The notes beneath the pieces are model-generated. The model had not been told where the DNA came from, did no database searches, and worked only from the letters and a program-made list of their open reading frames with translations. A stretch of 11,428 bases of DNA from an uncultured bacterium (lineage in GTDB: Bacteria > Patescibacteriota > Minisyncoccia > Phycocordibacterales > GWA1-40-21): NCBI GenBank assembly GCA_903824735.1, contig CAIJXO010000113.1, positions 1 to 11,428 on the forward strand, in the 5' to 3' direction. The position numbers were made by a program, and so were the translations under genes. Shown in pieces: positions 1 through 5,053 of the stretch (position 1 is the first letter of the stretch; every line of letters begins with the position of its first letter).

Positions 1-1
1 A

Positions 2-48
2 AAAAGCAAAAAGTTCGAATCCCACACGGGTTCGAACTTTTTGCTTTT
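2..48. terminator. Long hairpin, probable bidirectional terminator
   Basis: The arms at 2-19 and 31-48 are perfectly complementary. The stem continues through a T20-G30 wobble and two C-G pairs to a five-base loop. The outer stem is A-rich on one side and T-rich on the other, so either strand would make a GC-containing hairpin followed by a U-rich run. It lies downstream of the leftward tRNA-Ser and at the window edge, so the gene on its other side is not visible. The inner stem carries GTTCGAATCCC and GGGTTCGAAC, which look like tRNA T-arm sequence. Confidence 0.6.
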
Positions 49-60
49 AATCAGTTTAAT

Positions 61-85
61 TTGAACCTTGCAAAACAAGGGTCAA
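61..85 (-). terminator. Small hairpin downstream of tRNA-Ser
   Basis: Positions 61-70 pair with 76-85 around a CAAAA loop with one A-G mismatch. It lies 29 bases beyond the 3' end of the leftward tRNA-Ser. It could stop or mark the tRNA precursor, but no clear U-tract follows on the minus strand, so it may only be a processing hairpin ahead of the larger one at 2-48. Confidence 0.3.
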
Positions 86-113
86 AGCATCTGCCGATAA
101 CAGATACTCTCGG

Positions 114-200
114 CGGATGGGGTGAGATTCGAACTCACGACCCAGTTTCCCGGGTGACGGTTTTCAAGACCGTTTCATTAGACCTCTCTGACACCCATCC
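114..200 (-). tRNA. tRNA-Ser (anticodon UGA)
   Basis: On the minus strand a complete class II tRNA can be folded. The acceptor arm GGATGGG pairs with CCCATCC. The anticodon arm is ACGGT-CTTGAAA-ACCGT, which places TGA at positions 34-36. A long variable arm follows, typical of tRNA-Ser, then the T-arm GTGAG-TTCGAAT-CTCAC. The discriminator base is G, as expected for serine. The next bases read CCG, so CCA is not encoded and must be added by nucleotidyltransferase. It decodes UCA and, by wobble, other UCN codons. It lies 43 bp downstream of the gnd stop codon on the same strand. Confidence 0.96.
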
Positions 201-208
201 GTGTAACG

Positions 209-240
209 AACATAATTACACAGAAATGGCGGATTTTCAA
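209..240 (-). promoter_or_regulatory. Possible tRNA-Ser promoter
   Basis: Between gnd and tRNA-Ser the minus strand has TTGAAA (235-240) and, 16 bases later, TAATTA (213-218), with TATGTT (209-214) as an alternative -10. A 6-bp inverted repeat, GTGTAA/TTACAC (201-206 and 216-221), directly abuts the tRNA 5' end. The tRNA could instead be processed from the zwf-gnd transcript. Confidence 0.3.
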
Positions 241-243
241 GCC

Positions 244-1155
244 TTATTTGATTTCTTTATTCACCTTATGTCCGCCAAAGCGGTTTCGCATGGCAGAAAT
301 TAGCTTACCTGTATAAGTAGGCTTAACGCGTGACTGCTCACGGACTTTAATTGCATTGTCGAGACTTGGCATTTTACCTTTCGCGCCTTCGAGTAGCTTT
401 TTCATCTCGTCTTCGGTCTCGCCTTTTGGTACTTCCCCAGAAATCGCATCGAGATAACCGGCTTCGTTATAGGATTCTTCCAGCCAACTAGCGAGCTTAC
501 TTGAGACAATACTGCCGTGCGCGTAGACTTTTGCCACTTCTTTTAAATCAATATTTAAACCAGAATCTTTTATCACCTCAAAACCTTCGCCGAGTGCCGA
601 CATCATGCCGTACTCGATGCCGTTGTGTACCATTTTAACGTAGTGACCAGAGCCGGAGCCACCAAGATACGCAAAGCCGTCAGGCAAAGCAAGATCTTTA
701 TAAACTTCTTTTAAATGTTCAAAACTTTCTTTATCGCCACCGATCATCAGACATGCCCCATTGCGTGCCCCACCCATTCCTCCAGAAGTTCCACAGTCCA
801 TAAAGCTAATGCCGACTTTTTTTAGCTTGGCATAGCGTGCTTGTGAATCTTTATAGTAAGAATTACCGCCATCAACGATAATATCGCCCGGTTTCAGATT
901 TGGAACGACTTCATCGATCACTTTATCAAGCACATCCCCTGCTGTGACCATGAGCCACACAACTTTTTTCTCGGGCAAAAGACTAACTAGTTCAGAAATA
1001 GATGAAGAAGGTGTGGCGCCAGCCTTAACAACTTCCTGCATCTTGTCGGCCGTACGATTGTACACGACGACTGGATATTTTTTATCCAATAAGTTCAAAA
1101 CCATATTTGAACCCATACGACCAAGACCGATAAAACCGATTTTTAGCTTTTCCAT
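244..1155 (-). CDS. gnd: 6-phosphogluconate dehydrogenase, decarboxylating (short form)
   Basis: Oxidatively decarboxylates 6-phosphogluconate to ribulose-5-phosphate and CO2 with NAD(P)+, the second dehydrogenase of the oxidative pentose phosphate pathway; cytoplasmic. The 303-residue protein starts with a Rossmann motif GFIGLGRMGSNM (7-18) and carries NRT at 33-35, the site that usually contacts the cofactor ribose or phosphate. The substrate signature DCGTSGGMGGARNG is at 120-133 and the catalytic stretch KMVHNGIEYG at 174-183, with Lys174, Asn178 and Glu181. At about 300 residues it belongs to the short form rather than the roughly 470-residue E. coli type. The ATG lies inside the end of zwf (13-bp overlap, different frame), with no clear Shine-Dalgarno sequence, so translation is probably coupled to zwf. 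Cofactor choice cannot be settled by eye. Confidence 0.95.
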   Translation of the reverse strand: MEKLKIGFIGLGRMGSNMVLNLLDKKYPVVVYNRTADKMQEVVKAGATPSSSISELVSLLPEKKVVWLMVTAGDVLDKVIDEVVPNLKPGDIIVDGGNSYYKDSQARYAKLKKVGISFMDCGTSGGMGGARNGACLMIGGDKESFEHLKEVYKDLALPDGFAYLGGSGSGHYVKMVHNGIEYGMMSALGEGFEVIKDSGLNIDLKEVAKVYAHGSIVSSKLASWLEESYNEAGYLDAISGEVPKGETEDEMKKLLEGAKGKMPSLDNAIKVREQSRVKPTYTGKLISAMRNRFGGHKVNKEIK

Positions 1156-2537
1156 ACAATATTATTTTTCTTACTCCAATCGGCGAGCTCTTTTGGACCA
1201 GTGCTGCCAACCGGATATTTATAAACTTCCATATTTTTGGTATCAATTTTGTCCACGACTTTCCAAGCCAATTCTACTTCATCGTTACGCACAAACACGC
1301 TTTGCTCTCCGGCAATCGCCTGCTCGAGAAGCACTTCATAAGCCTCAGGAGTGTTCTCCTTGTGATCGCAATGATGACAATATTCCATGTCCACAGTCTC
1401 TACTTCAAAACCTTTTCTCAACGATTTCGAATTAATTTCGAAAGAAAAACCGGATTCCGGTTCAATCCTTATGGTTAGATAATTGCTATCGGACGGACAA
1501 GTCTTGGCCAAAAGACAATCAACAGGCTTGAAACGAATATGAATCACAGCTTCTTTTTTATTTAGGTTTTTGCCGGAGCGCACAAAGAAAGGCACGCCTT
1601 TCCAGCGTTTATTATTGACCTCAAGTCGCGCCGCCAAGAAAGTCTCGGCCCTTGAACCCTGAGCCACTCCCTTTTCATTTTCATAGCCCTCATATTGACC
1701 TAAAAATAAATCTTTGATCTTAACATCTTTTAAGACTTTCACTTTCTGATCACGTAAATATTCACCAGACAAAAACTTTGGTGATTCCATAGCAACCAGT
1801 GATAACATCTGCAGAATGTGATTCTGGAGCATGTCTTTTACCGCGCCATATTTATCAAAATAGTTCCCACGATTTTTTATGCCGAAATCCTCATCGCGGA
1901 TAATCTGTACGGAATCAATATGCTGGTTATTCCACAAAGGTTCCAAGATTCTGTTTGTAAATCGTAAAAGGGCGATGTTCCCCACCAATTCTTTTCCCAG
2001 ATAATGATCGACGCGATAGACATTTTTTTCATCAAAAACTTTATCAATTGCTTTGTTTATTTTTATGGCTGAAGCTAAATCGTTGCCAAAAGGCTTTTCG
2101 TACAAGACGCGCTCCCATTTATCATCTTTACTATCCACCAAACCTACTTTTGCCAAATTAACACTCGCCGCTTCAAAATGCTCGGGTAAAGTTGCCAGAT
2201 AGAAAAGACGATTACCAGACAAATTTTCTTTTTGTTCTATTTCTACTATTTTATTTCTTAGACTTTCAAAATCATCGAGATTAGCAAAGTCTAATTTCTG
2301 ATAATATGCTGACTGGCAAAGCTTAAACCAAACCGCCTCATCAATATTCTTAATATTCTTGCGAGCTTCATCTAAAATCGACTGAATTGTGACTTCTGAA
2401 CGCGCCACACCAACAATGGACACTTTCGAGACAGTTCCGAGCTTTAACAGGGTATAAACAGCAGGAATAAGCTTTAGTTTGGCCAAATCCCCCGTCGCCC
2501 CCATGATCACGAAAGTTAAATTCTTGTCGTTGTTCAT
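1143..2537 (-). CDS. zwf: Glucose-6-phosphate 1-dehydrogenase
   Basis: Oxidises glucose-6-phosphate to 6-phosphogluconolactone, the entry step of the oxidative pentose phosphate pathway; cytoplasmic. With the start at 2537 it has 464 residues, close to the usual 450-510. Visible motifs are the nucleotide-binding GATGDLAKLK (13-22), EKPFG (147-151), the active-site RVDHYLGKE (175-183), QNH with the probable catalytic His240, and RWKGVPFFVRSGK (311-323). An in-frame ATG at 2555 would add six residues. It overlaps a perfect TATAAT, so it would lie upstream of the transcription start, and the 2537 ATG is preferred. Its end overlaps gnd by 13 bp, which suggests one operon with coupled translation. 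No 6-phosphogluconolactonase gene is visible here. Confidence 0.96.
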   Translation of the reverse strand: MNNDKNLTFVIMGATGDLAKLKLIPAVYTLLKLGTVSKVSIVGVARSEVTIQSILDEARKNIKNIDEAVWFKLCQSAYYQKLDFANLDDFESLRNKIVEIEQKENLSGNRLFYLATLPEHFEAASVNLAKVGLVDSKDDKWERVLYEKPFGNDLASAIKINKAIDKVFDEKNVYRVDHYLGKELVGNIALLRFTNRILEPLWNNQHIDSVQIIRDEDFGIKNRGNYFDKYGAVKDMLQNHILQMLSLVAMESPKFLSGEYLRDQKVKVLKDVKIKDLFLGQYEGYENEKGVAQGSRAETFLAARLEVNNKRWKGVPFFVRSGKNLNKKEAVIHIRFKPVDCLLAKTCPSDSNYLTIRIEPESGFSFEINSKSLRKGFEVETVDMEYCHHCDHKENTPEAYEVLLEQAIAGEQSVFVRNDEVELAWKVVDKIDTKNMEVYKYPVGSTGPKELADWSKKNNIVWKS

Positions 2538-2553
2538 ACAATTTTGTCTTCCC

Positions 2554-2559
2554 ATTATA
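2554..2559 (-). promoter_or_regulatory. zwf-gnd promoter, -10 box
   Basis: A perfect TATAAT on the minus strand, 16 bases before the preferred zwf ATG. The predicted start of transcription near 2547 leaves a leader of about 10 bases without a Shine-Dalgarno sequence. No good -35 hexamer is seen at the normal distance. Confidence 0.55.
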
Positions 2560-2578
2560 ACACTAAAACATTTTATGA

Positions 2579-2584
2579 TATAAT
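2579..2584 (+). promoter_or_regulatory. -10 box of the leaderless gene at 2591
   Basis: A perfect TATAAT is followed by exactly six bases and then the ATG at 2591, so the predicted transcript begins on the start codon. It is back to back with the zwf promoter; the two -10 boxes are 19 bases apart. Confidence 0.6.
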
Positions 2585-2590
2585 AATCGC

Positions 2591-3052
2591 ATGGAAAAAT
2601 TGTCGCTCACTTGGCAAGCGCCGGAGTATGATCATTATCAAAGAACCCCCGATTGGTTTTGGGCGGTTGGGATTATTACTGTCTCGATTGCGATCCTCGC
2701 CTTCATCTATGACAATGCTTTGTTTGGCATTTTGATTTTACTGTCGGCAGGCATCCTCGTTTTCTACACTATGCGCGAGCCATCAATTGTCGACTATGAA
2801 ATAAATCAGAGAGGTATCGTAATTGGTAAAGATTTACATCCCTACCTTACTATCGAGTCTTTCTGGATTGAGACCCGTCATGGTGATCCAAAGATAATCT
2901 TAAAATCCAAGAAAAATTTGCTCCCTTATATCATAATTCCTCTACATGAAGAGAGCGTGGACGATGTCTCTTCGGTTTTAGCTGAATTCCTAGACGAAAA
3001 GGAACTACAAGAACCGGCATCTCATAAGGTGATGGAGTATTTGGGATTTTAG
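2591..3052 (+). CDS. Two-TM protein with probable PH-like domain, CPR-type
   Basis: A 153-residue membrane protein of unknown function. A short polar N-terminus with WQAPEY (8-13) leads into two membrane segments at about 22-40 and 43-60. A cytoplasmic part rich in beta strands follows (about 65-135: IVDYEINQRGIVIG, SFWIE, KIILKSKK, YIIIPL), a pattern like bacterial PH domains. The protein ends MEYLGF. From memory, proteins with this architecture and these end motifs are common in Patescibacteria, usually unnamed. The start is supported by TATAAT six bases upstream. It is transcribed divergently from zwf, sharing a 53-bp intergenic region. The fold assignment is an inference. Confidence 0.85.
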   Translation: MEKLSLTWQAPEYDHYQRTPDWFWAVGIITVSIAILAFIYDNALFGILILLSAGILVFYTMREPSIVDYEINQRGIVIGKDLHPYLTIESFWIETRHGDPKIILKSKKNLLPYIIIPLHEESVDDVSSVLAEFLDEKELQEPASHKVMEYLGF

Positions 3053-3071
3053 AAATTAAGACTAAAGGATA

Positions 3072-3114
3072 TTGAGTGGCCGAAGAATTAACTGTATGCT
3101 AAAATTGCCATACA
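3072..3114 (+). promoter_or_regulatory. Promoter with start-proximal dyad for the 3115-3835 operon
   Basis: TTGAGT (3072-3077), a 17-base spacer and TATGCT (3095-3100) form a reasonable promoter. TGCTAAAAT (3097-3105) is an alternative extended -10. Either leaves a leader of at most about 8 bases. A perfect 6-bp inverted repeat, TGTATG (3093-3098) and CATACA (3109-3114), brackets the -10 region and ends exactly at the ATG. It is well placed as an operator, possibly for autoregulation. Confidence 0.5.
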
Positions 3115-3405
3115 ATGACGAACGTACTAAATGGAACAACATACATAATATCTTTCGATCTCGGTGCGGGGGCAAATATTGATCGAATCGTTTCTTTAAT
3201 CAAATCTTACGGCACCTGGGCCAAGATAACAGAAAACTCTTGGGCAGTCGTGTCTGTGGGGGAAAACGCGAGCCAGGTAAGGGATAAAATTATCCCTTAC
3301 CTTGGTGTGGGTGGCCGTCTGTTTGTTATTAAATCGGGCTATGAATCGGCATGGCTAAACCCAAACGCAAAATCTGAGTGGTTAAAGAAATATTTAGAAA
3401 ATTAA
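3115..3405 (+). CDS. Small Cas2/VapD-fold-like protein (orphan, SinR-like)
   Basis: A 96-residue soluble protein. The N-terminal strand TYIISFDL (9-16) puts an Asp (15) where Cas2-type ferredoxin folds carry their metal-binding Asp. An RIVSLIKSYGTWAKI helix/turn, the strand SWAVVSV (42-48), the helix ASQVRDKIIPYL, the strand GRLFVIK (67-73) and a final WLKKYL complete a beta-alpha-beta-beta-alpha-beta order. From memory this resembles small orphan proteins often labelled SinR family, thought to be relatives of Cas2/VapD. There is no CRISPR array or cas gene here, so no role in spacer acquisition is implied. The next gene starts one base after its stop, so the two are almost certainly co-transcribed. 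RNase or toxin activity is possible but unproven. Confidence 0.7.
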   Translation: MTNVLNGTTYIISFDLGAGANIDRIVSLIKSYGTWAKITENSWAVVSVGENASQVRDKIIPYLGVGGRLFVIKSGYESAWLNPNAKSEWLKKYLEN

Positions 3406-3406
3406 A

Positions 3407-3835
3407 ATGCCGACTACTGAAAGCGAAAGACCAATAAACATTATCAGGGGGGCAGTTGATTCCCTTACTCTTTACGAGGTAATGGAAGACGAGCTAAATA
3501 ACCTAGAAAACGGGTCCACAAGTTCTACATATCTAAATCTTGCTATTGCTTTACTTACCCTATGTTTATCTTTTTTTGCATCGATATTCACTGTAGATTT
3601 TAAAAACAACATTACTTTTATTGTATTTCTAGTGATAGCCCTAGTCAGTCTATTCGCAGGTGTCGGATATATAATAACTTGGTATAAAACGAGAAAATCT
3701 TACACTTCGATTATAACAAAAATAAGAGCTCGCGCAGAGAAAAAGCAGGTTCTTATTGTAAAGACGGATAAACCAGACGAGATTATTATTGAAGAAAATG
3801 TCACGATACCAGCCGCAACTGAAGTCGATAAATAA
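3407..3835 (+). CDS. Small two-TM membrane protein of unknown function
   Basis: A 142-residue protein with a polar, acidic N-terminus (1-42), two hydrophobic segments at about 43-63 and 69-92 joined by a short charged turn (VDFKNN), then a basic amphipathic stretch (93-113, with KTRKS and KIRARAEKK) and a hydrophilic acidic tail. The positive charges after the second segment suggest that both termini are cytoplasmic. I do not recognise the family. It starts one base after the Cas2-like gene, so the pair probably acts together; a membrane effector or anchor for the small upstream protein is one possibility. TAGAAA six bases before its ATG could also serve as an internal -10. Confidence 0.75.
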   Translation: MPTTESERPINIIRGAVDSLTLYEVMEDELNNLENGSTSSTYLNLAIALLTLCLSFFASIFTVDFKNNITFIVFLVIALVSLFAGVGYIITWYKTRKSYTSIITKIRARAEKKQVLIVKTDKPDEIIIEENVTIPAATEVDK

Positions 3836-3853
3836 ATTCTAGCTCGCTTTTTG

Positions 3854-3925
3854 TCCCCTTGGCAGGAATCGAACCTGCATTTCATCCTTCGCAGGGATGT
3901 GTCCTATCCATTGAACGACAAGAGG
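3854..3925 (-). tRNA. tRNA-Arg (anticodon GCG)
   Basis: On the minus strand the acceptor CCTCTTG pairs with CAAGGGG (one T-G wobble). The D-arm is GTTC/GGAC. The anticodon arm CATCC-CTGCGAA-GGATG gives GCG at 34-36, and the T-arm is GCAGG-TTCGATT-CCTGC. The discriminator is A, followed by CAA, so CCA is not encoded. It reads CGC and, by G-U wobble, CGU. Most bacteria use an ACG anticodon edited to inosine by TadA for these codons, so GCG is unusual. The gene lies between the ends of two converging units, 18 bases from the 3835 stop. Confidence 0.95.
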
Positions 3926-3971
3926 AATTAAAATACATTAACACAAGAACGCCGAAATTAGAAGTAGCAAA

Positions 3972-3990
3972 AAACCGCACTCGGCGGTTT
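3972..3990. terminator. rpsT terminator (U-run on both strands)
   Basis: AAACCGC (3972-3978) pairs with GCGGTTT (3984-3990) around a 5-base loop. On the minus strand the stem runs into a T-tract just after the rpsT stop, a standard intrinsic terminator. The plus strand is also T-rich after the stem and could stop read-through from the 3115-3835 operon. Confidence 0.8.
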
Positions 3991-3998
3991 CTTGTTTT

Positions 3999-4271
3999 TT
4001 ATTTTGCTGGTTTAGCCTTTGCAATAAGAGCGGCGATTCTGCTTTTCTTTCTCGAAGCGGTGTTCTTGTGGATTAATTTAGTCTTGCGAGCCTTATCAAT
4101 TACCTGATAAGCGACAGTAAGAAGAGCTTCTGCCTCCTTTACTTTCTTCTCAGTAATCAATTTCTTGATCTTCTTGACGGTATCGGCAACAGCGTCCTTA
4201 CGGCGCGCATTGTAAAGGGCCTTATTCTTTGAGGCTCTTAGGGCTTTTTTAGCTGATGAGGTAATTGGCAT
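3999..4271 (-). CDS. rpsT: 30S ribosomal protein S20
   Basis: A 90-residue, very basic, helical protein that binds 16S rRNA in the body of the small subunit. The N-terminus MPITSSAKKALRASKNKALYNA matches the S20 pattern of Ser/Ala/Lys/Arg-rich helix 1 (K-x-x-R-x-S-x-x-x-x). The conserved central and C-terminal helices follow, with LLTVAYQVIDKARKT (51-65) and IHKNTASRKKSRIAALI (67-83). Length is normal for the family. It is monocistronic, with a promoter upstream and a hairpin terminator directly after the stop. The roughly 20-25-base leader shows no Shine-Dalgarno match, unlike rpsT in E. coli. Confidence 0.95.
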   Translation of the reverse strand: MPITSSAKKALRASKNKALYNARRKDAVADTVKKIKKLITEKKVKEAEALLTVAYQVIDKARKTKLIHKNTASRKKSRIAALIAKAKPAK

Positions 4272-4298
4272 TTATTTAATTGATTAACTTGTTAGCAC

Positions 4299-4327
4299 AA
4301 CTTACCACATAGTTTTGCAAAATGCAA
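4299..4327 (-). promoter_or_regulatory. rpsT promoter
   Basis: On the minus strand TTGCAT (4322-4327), a 17-base spacer and an extended -10 TGG-TAAGTT (hexamer at 4299-4304) are correctly arranged. Transcription would start near 4292, giving a leader of about 20 bases. A 10-bp palindrome, TTTTGCAAAA, lies within the spacer (4313-4322). Confidence 0.55.
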
Positions 4328-4338
4328 CTCTTCCAGAT

Positions 4339-4347
4339 TTATCCACA
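4339..4347 (+). other. Perfect DnaA-box sequence
   Basis: TTATCCACA, the consensus DnaA 9-mer, lies between the divergent rpsT and ncRNA promoters. A second exact copy in the opposite orientation is at 5001-5009. No box cluster, AT-rich unwinding region or dnaA/dnaN gene is nearby, so this is not called an origin; the sites may be regulatory or chance. Confidence 0.35.
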
Positions 4348-4357
4348 CAACTTACCC

Positions 4358-4385
4358 TTGCACATTGATTTACTAGTGCTATCAT
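4358..4385 (+). promoter_or_regulatory. Promoter of the small RNA gene
   Basis: TTGCAC (4358-4363), a 16-base spacer and an extended -10 TGC-TATCAT (hexamer at 4380-4385). The usual 6-7-base distance puts the transcription start at 4391-4392, exactly the first bases of the RNA's closing stem. Confidence 0.6.
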
Positions 4386-4390
4386 ATTTA

Positions 4391-4482
4391 TATGCCTGTG
4401 GGCGAAAGCCCCGTTCAGTCAAAGGTATTACCAAACTGAAGCCAGGCATAACAAAACTACCATCTTCGGATGGTACTTTTGT
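4391..4482 (+). ncRNA. Candidate small structured RNA, three-way junction plus terminator
   Basis: No reading frame of note covers this stretch, but it folds well by eye. P1 is an 8-bp stem TATGCCTG/CAGGCATA (4391-4398 with 4443-4450). It encloses P2, GGGC-GAAA-GCCC (4400-4411), a GNRA-capped hairpin. It also encloses P3, TTCAGT/ACTGAA (4414-4419 with 4435-4440), whose arm ends in GGT-ATT-ACC (4424-4432). Eight bases later comes a UUCG-capped terminator. A promoter is positioned to start transcription at the first base of P1. The GAAA and UUCG loops favour the plus strand as the RNA. The predicted transcript is about 90 nt. It does not match any riboswitch, ribozyme or housekeeping RNA that I can recall. 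It could be a stand-alone sRNA or an orphan aptamer-like element; no gene follows in the same direction until ruvA. Confidence 0.6.
4458..4475. terminator. UUCG-loop terminator shared by ncRNA and the 4493-4954 gene
   Basis: TACCATC (4458-4464) pairs with GATGGTA (4469-4475) around TTCG. Flanking AAAAC and CTTTT make a T-run on each strand. It ends the rightward small RNA and lies 17 bases past the stop of the converging leftward gene. Confidence 0.75.
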
Positions 4483-4492
4483 TGCCTACACC

Positions 4493-4954
4493 TTATTCCT
4501 CCTCAATATTGTTTTCAGCCAGCCTTTGGTTTTTAAGTCTTGAATAAGGCATCACACTCCAAAAAATAATCTTGCCGTCACCGACCCTCTTTAATACAGT
4601 CTTAATTTTAATCTTATTTTCTCCGACAATAGCAATAAGCCCCCAATGTTCGACATTTTTCATTTTGGTAAAACCGTCTCTTGTTTTTAGTCCGACAGGA
4701 AACAATATTCTTCTATATTCCTGTATCGTCCCTGCTTTCCTTATGATTTCAAGAGCGAGGGGCAACAAACTAAACTTAAGTAGTTGTTCAGATTTATTCC
4801 TTTCTTGTCTGGCCGAAAATTGCAAGTGATGAAACCCATCTGAATTTAGCACGATGTCAGTCTTGAAATAAGGGTTATAAATAGTTTTTTGCCTATCAAA
4901 AATTAATTTGGCCCTAATCTTTTTCTCCTCAAAATATTTTGGGTCATAATTCAT
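4493..4954 (-). CDS. Hypothetical protein, possible PBECR/RelE-EndoU-like nuclease
   Basis: A 153-residue soluble protein of uncertain function. The N-terminal part is basic (YFEEKKIRAKLIFDRQ). A conserved-looking FHHLQFSARQER (approx. 41-52) and a helical LLPLALEIIRKAGTIQEYRR follow. Then come strands WGLIAIVG and KIKTVLKRVGDGKIIFWSVMP. The order of His/Arg-containing segment, helix and antiparallel strands ending in GDGK-x-x-FWSVMP recalls phage-barnase-EndoU-colicin-RelE-like nucleases, but this is from memory and catalytic residues cannot be assigned. The start at 4954 is chosen because an extended -10 (TGCTAGAAT) lies eight bases upstream; the ATG at 4999 would sit before that promoter. 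It converges on the small RNA at 4391-4482. No antitoxin gene is adjacent. Confidence 0.65.
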   Translation of the reverse strand: MNYDPKYFEEKKIRAKLIFDRQKTIYNPYFKTDIVLNSDGFHHLQFSARQERNKSEQLLKFSLLPLALEIIRKAGTIQEYRRILFPVGLKTRDGFTKMKNVEHWGLIAIVGENKIKIKTVLKRVGDGKIIFWSVMPYSRLKNQRLAENNIEEE

Positions 4955-4962
4955 CGCGCGAC

Positions 4963-4971
4963 ATTCTAGCA
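4963..4971 (-). promoter_or_regulatory. Extended -10 of the 4493-4954 gene
   Basis: On the minus strand TGC-TAGAAT is followed by eight bases and the ATG at 4954. This predicts a leaderless or nearly leaderless transcript and rejects the longer start at 4999. Confidence 0.5.
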
Positions 4972-5000
4972 TGTAAAAACGAACAATTTTGATAATCAAC

Positions 5001-5009
5001 TGTGGATAA
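5001..5009 (-). other. Second perfect DnaA-box sequence (inverted)
   Basis: TGTGGATAA, the reverse complement of TTATCCACA, lies between the divergent promoters of the 4493-4954 gene and ruvA. With the copy at 4339 it brackets the small RNA and the nuclease-like gene. Function unknown. Confidence 0.35.
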
Positions 5010-5041
5010 AAACAGGTCTTTATATTTGAACCTTTTTAGCT

Positions 5042-5047
5042 TATGAT
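5042..5047 (+). promoter_or_regulatory. -10 box of leaderless ruvA
   Basis: TATGAT is followed by exactly six bases and the ruvA ATG. No convincing -35 is visible at the normal distance. Confidence 0.5.
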
Positions 5048-5053
5048 ATAAGA

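Noticed and set aside
201..221. GTGTAA/TTACAC inverted repeat as a terminator after gnd
   Set aside because: Weak 6-bp stem with no T-run; it directly abuts the tRNA-Ser 5' end and more likely belongs to the tRNA promoter or processing region.
61..303. Open frame of 80 codons on the plus strand
   Set aside because: It passes antisense through tRNA-Ser and into the gnd 3' end, with no promoter and no family resemblance.
944..1435. Open frame of 163 codons on the plus strand
   Set aside because: Antisense to gnd and zwf, which have full conserved motifs.
2538..2555. Longer zwf N-terminus starting at the ATG at 2555
   Set aside because: That ATG overlaps a perfect TATAAT, so it would not be in the transcript. 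The ATG at 2537 also begins closer to the conserved Rossmann strand.
3115..3405. CRISPR adaptation gene cas2
   Set aside because: No repeats, spacers, cas1 or other cas genes are present. The protein resembles orphan Cas2-fold relatives and pairs with a membrane protein instead.
3859..4107. Open frame of 82 codons on the plus strand
   Set aside because: Runs antisense through tRNA-Arg, the terminator and rpsT.
4391..4450. Known purine, TPP, THF or c-di-GMP riboswitch, or a hammerhead ribozyme
   Set aside because: The three-way junction is superficially similar, but the conserved junction and loop bases of these classes (for example CUGAUGA of the hammerhead) are absent, and no gene is positioned as a regulated target.
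4955..4999. Longer start (ATG 4999) for the nuclease-like gene
   Set aside because: It would lie upstream of the extended -10 at 4963-4971.
4339..5009. Replication origin
   Set aside because: Only two DnaA boxes about 660 bp apart, with no cluster, no DnaA-trio or AT-rich unwinding region recognised, and no dnaA or dnaN nearby.
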